From Quercus robur (lineage: Eukaryota; Streptophyta; Magnoliopsida; Fagales; Fagaceae): a DNA stretch of 64,000 nucleotides. Numbering within the stretch: position 1 is the first letter of the stretch; every line of letters starts with the position of its first letter. Under the pieces are notes generated by a model. It made no database searches, had not been told where the DNA came from, and was given only the letters and a program-made list of their open reading frames with translations. A program made the translations under genes and the position numbers. Below are positions 62,946 through 64,000 of the stretch, in pieces. The stretch covers positions 15,814,282 through 15,878,281 of the forward strand of contig NC_065535.1 of NCBI RefSeq assembly GCF_932294415.1, given 5' to 3'.

Positions 62946-64000
62946 TTTGATTGATGACTTGCATAATTTAGCATAATTTATCACTTCTCAACTTTAAACT
63001 TTAGTCTAATTTTATTTATTTTTGTTGATTTTAGACTTCATTATTGTTATTTAAATTTTATTGCAGATTTGAAGAAAATGAAGATTTATTCAAATAAAAG
63101 AGACATGAAGCAGCTAGAGAGAATATTGGGTCTTGGATGAACGGAACTAAAGGAAGATTTCTTTTTGACCTTAGAAGTTGGCAAGAAAAGTGGGTCCCTC
63201 TGGGTTTTGATAGAGGCCGAAACTAAAAGGGGAGAGACGCACAAAAAGAGGAACGTTTTAGGCTGAAAAGAGCAACGTTTTGGTCTGAAAAAGGGCAACA
63301 CGTTTAAAAAGAAAAGGGAGGCTGAACTGAAGGGAAGGACAGCATTGAACTGGGAACACGAAGCAGTAGAGACGAAGACGAGAGATTTTTTTTTGAGCGT
63401 CCATTTGTCCTTACAATCTTCTCAGATACATTATGGTGAATTTGTTTCTGTTGAGTATAATTTTTAGCATGAACTAAATCTTCTTTATTCTAGGAAAACG
63501 ATGTAATCTAGTTCCGAACTATGCTTACTTTTCTATGTTAATTTGAATTAATTCTTTTCATGTTGGTCTGATTTATTCTAAGCTTATTGCTTCTAATTAA
63601 CTGGCCATTAATTAGATGATTTTGATCTTGTGATTTGCTGTCGAAAGAGGGAATTATAGGATAGATCTTGAATGTTTCGACATAGGTAAATATAGAGATC
63701 GAAAGACTTGTATGAACCTATGTAGTATTAAAATCGTTGGTCTTAATGCTGTCTTGCTTTATTAAATTGCATATTCTTTTGTAAAATGATGAACAAGAAT
63801 GTTTCCAATTGACTGTCGAAAGAGGCTTTTGGATCAGTTTGGAGATTGCTAACAAACAGAGAGAATTAAATTCAATTAGCTAGATGAGTAAAGCATAATG
63901 AGGAATTAGGTGAAATCGATTTCCTAGAAGTTTTCTCCCCATTAATTTGATCTTCGAGCAACATCTTTCTTTTCCTTTGCGCATTTTCTTTAAATTGATT
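62946..64000. other. Unidentified sequence, probably mobile-element derived
   Basis: Contains an intron-like TATTGCAG|ATTTGAAG at about 63066 and a purine-rich stretch (63080-63390). Two CTGTCGAAAGAGG phrases lie near 63640 and 63815, each followed by a TAGGATAGATCTT- or TTGGATCAG-like run. The repeated phrase suggests an element terminus or leader, but I cannot assign it. No supported ORF. Confidence 0.35.

Overview
This is nuclear DNA from a flowering plant, most likely a woody eudicot. The evidence is intron-rich genes of plant-specific families (GLR ion channel, GH17-X8 glucanase, plant-type IRE1), AT-rich intergenic DNA, many plant-type LTR retrotransposons, small DNA transposons and SINEs. 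The repeat families feel Fagales-like, but that is only an impression. No rRNA, tRNA, CRISPR or prokaryotic signal was seen.

Three host genes look intact. They are a clade-III glutamate receptor-like channel (10348-14611, +; six coding exons, one only 32 nt), a secreted GH17 beta-1,3-glucanase with an X8 domain (18365-20140, -; last exon only 32 nt), and the ER stress sensor IRE1 (23959-29042, -; six exons, the first a 137-nt signal-peptide exon). Joining the exons at GT-AG sites gives unbroken proteins of 930, 460 and 908 aa. Lesser gene material includes three ZIP metal-transporter relics (about 50.9-57.5 kb), a truncated exon that may encode a plastid transit peptide (59855), and a 47-codon ORF (32196).

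The rest is mostly mobile DNA. Region 1-4557 is a non-autonomous LTR element on the minus strand with a 20-copy 81-bp array. Next come two solo LTRs (5565-6331, 6617-7175) and an 8-bp-TSD foldback element (8640-9433). PIF/Harbinger-like elements lie at 16679-17603 and 21546-22246, SINEs at 17731, 22744 and 23285, and a hAT-like element at 32808-34419. Region 34725-43957 is a decayed Ty3/gypsy element, probably Tat lineage (two RNase H domains and an intron-bearing antisense ORF). Region 45328-50669 is a mosaic relative of the first element. Region 52448-57990 is a tandem duplication in which each copy serves as the empty site for insertions in the other. Region 60150-62945 is a very large head-to-head tandem repeat.

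The most interesting theme is that the three big retroelements (1-4557, 34725-43957, 45328-50669) share an arrangement. Each has an 80-81 bp tandem array built around a TCCGAGGA word in the same relative orientation, and an antisense ORF with a TATA-like box just inside the 3' LTR. This looks like a conserved antisense transcription module carried by both coding and non-coding members of one retroelement group.
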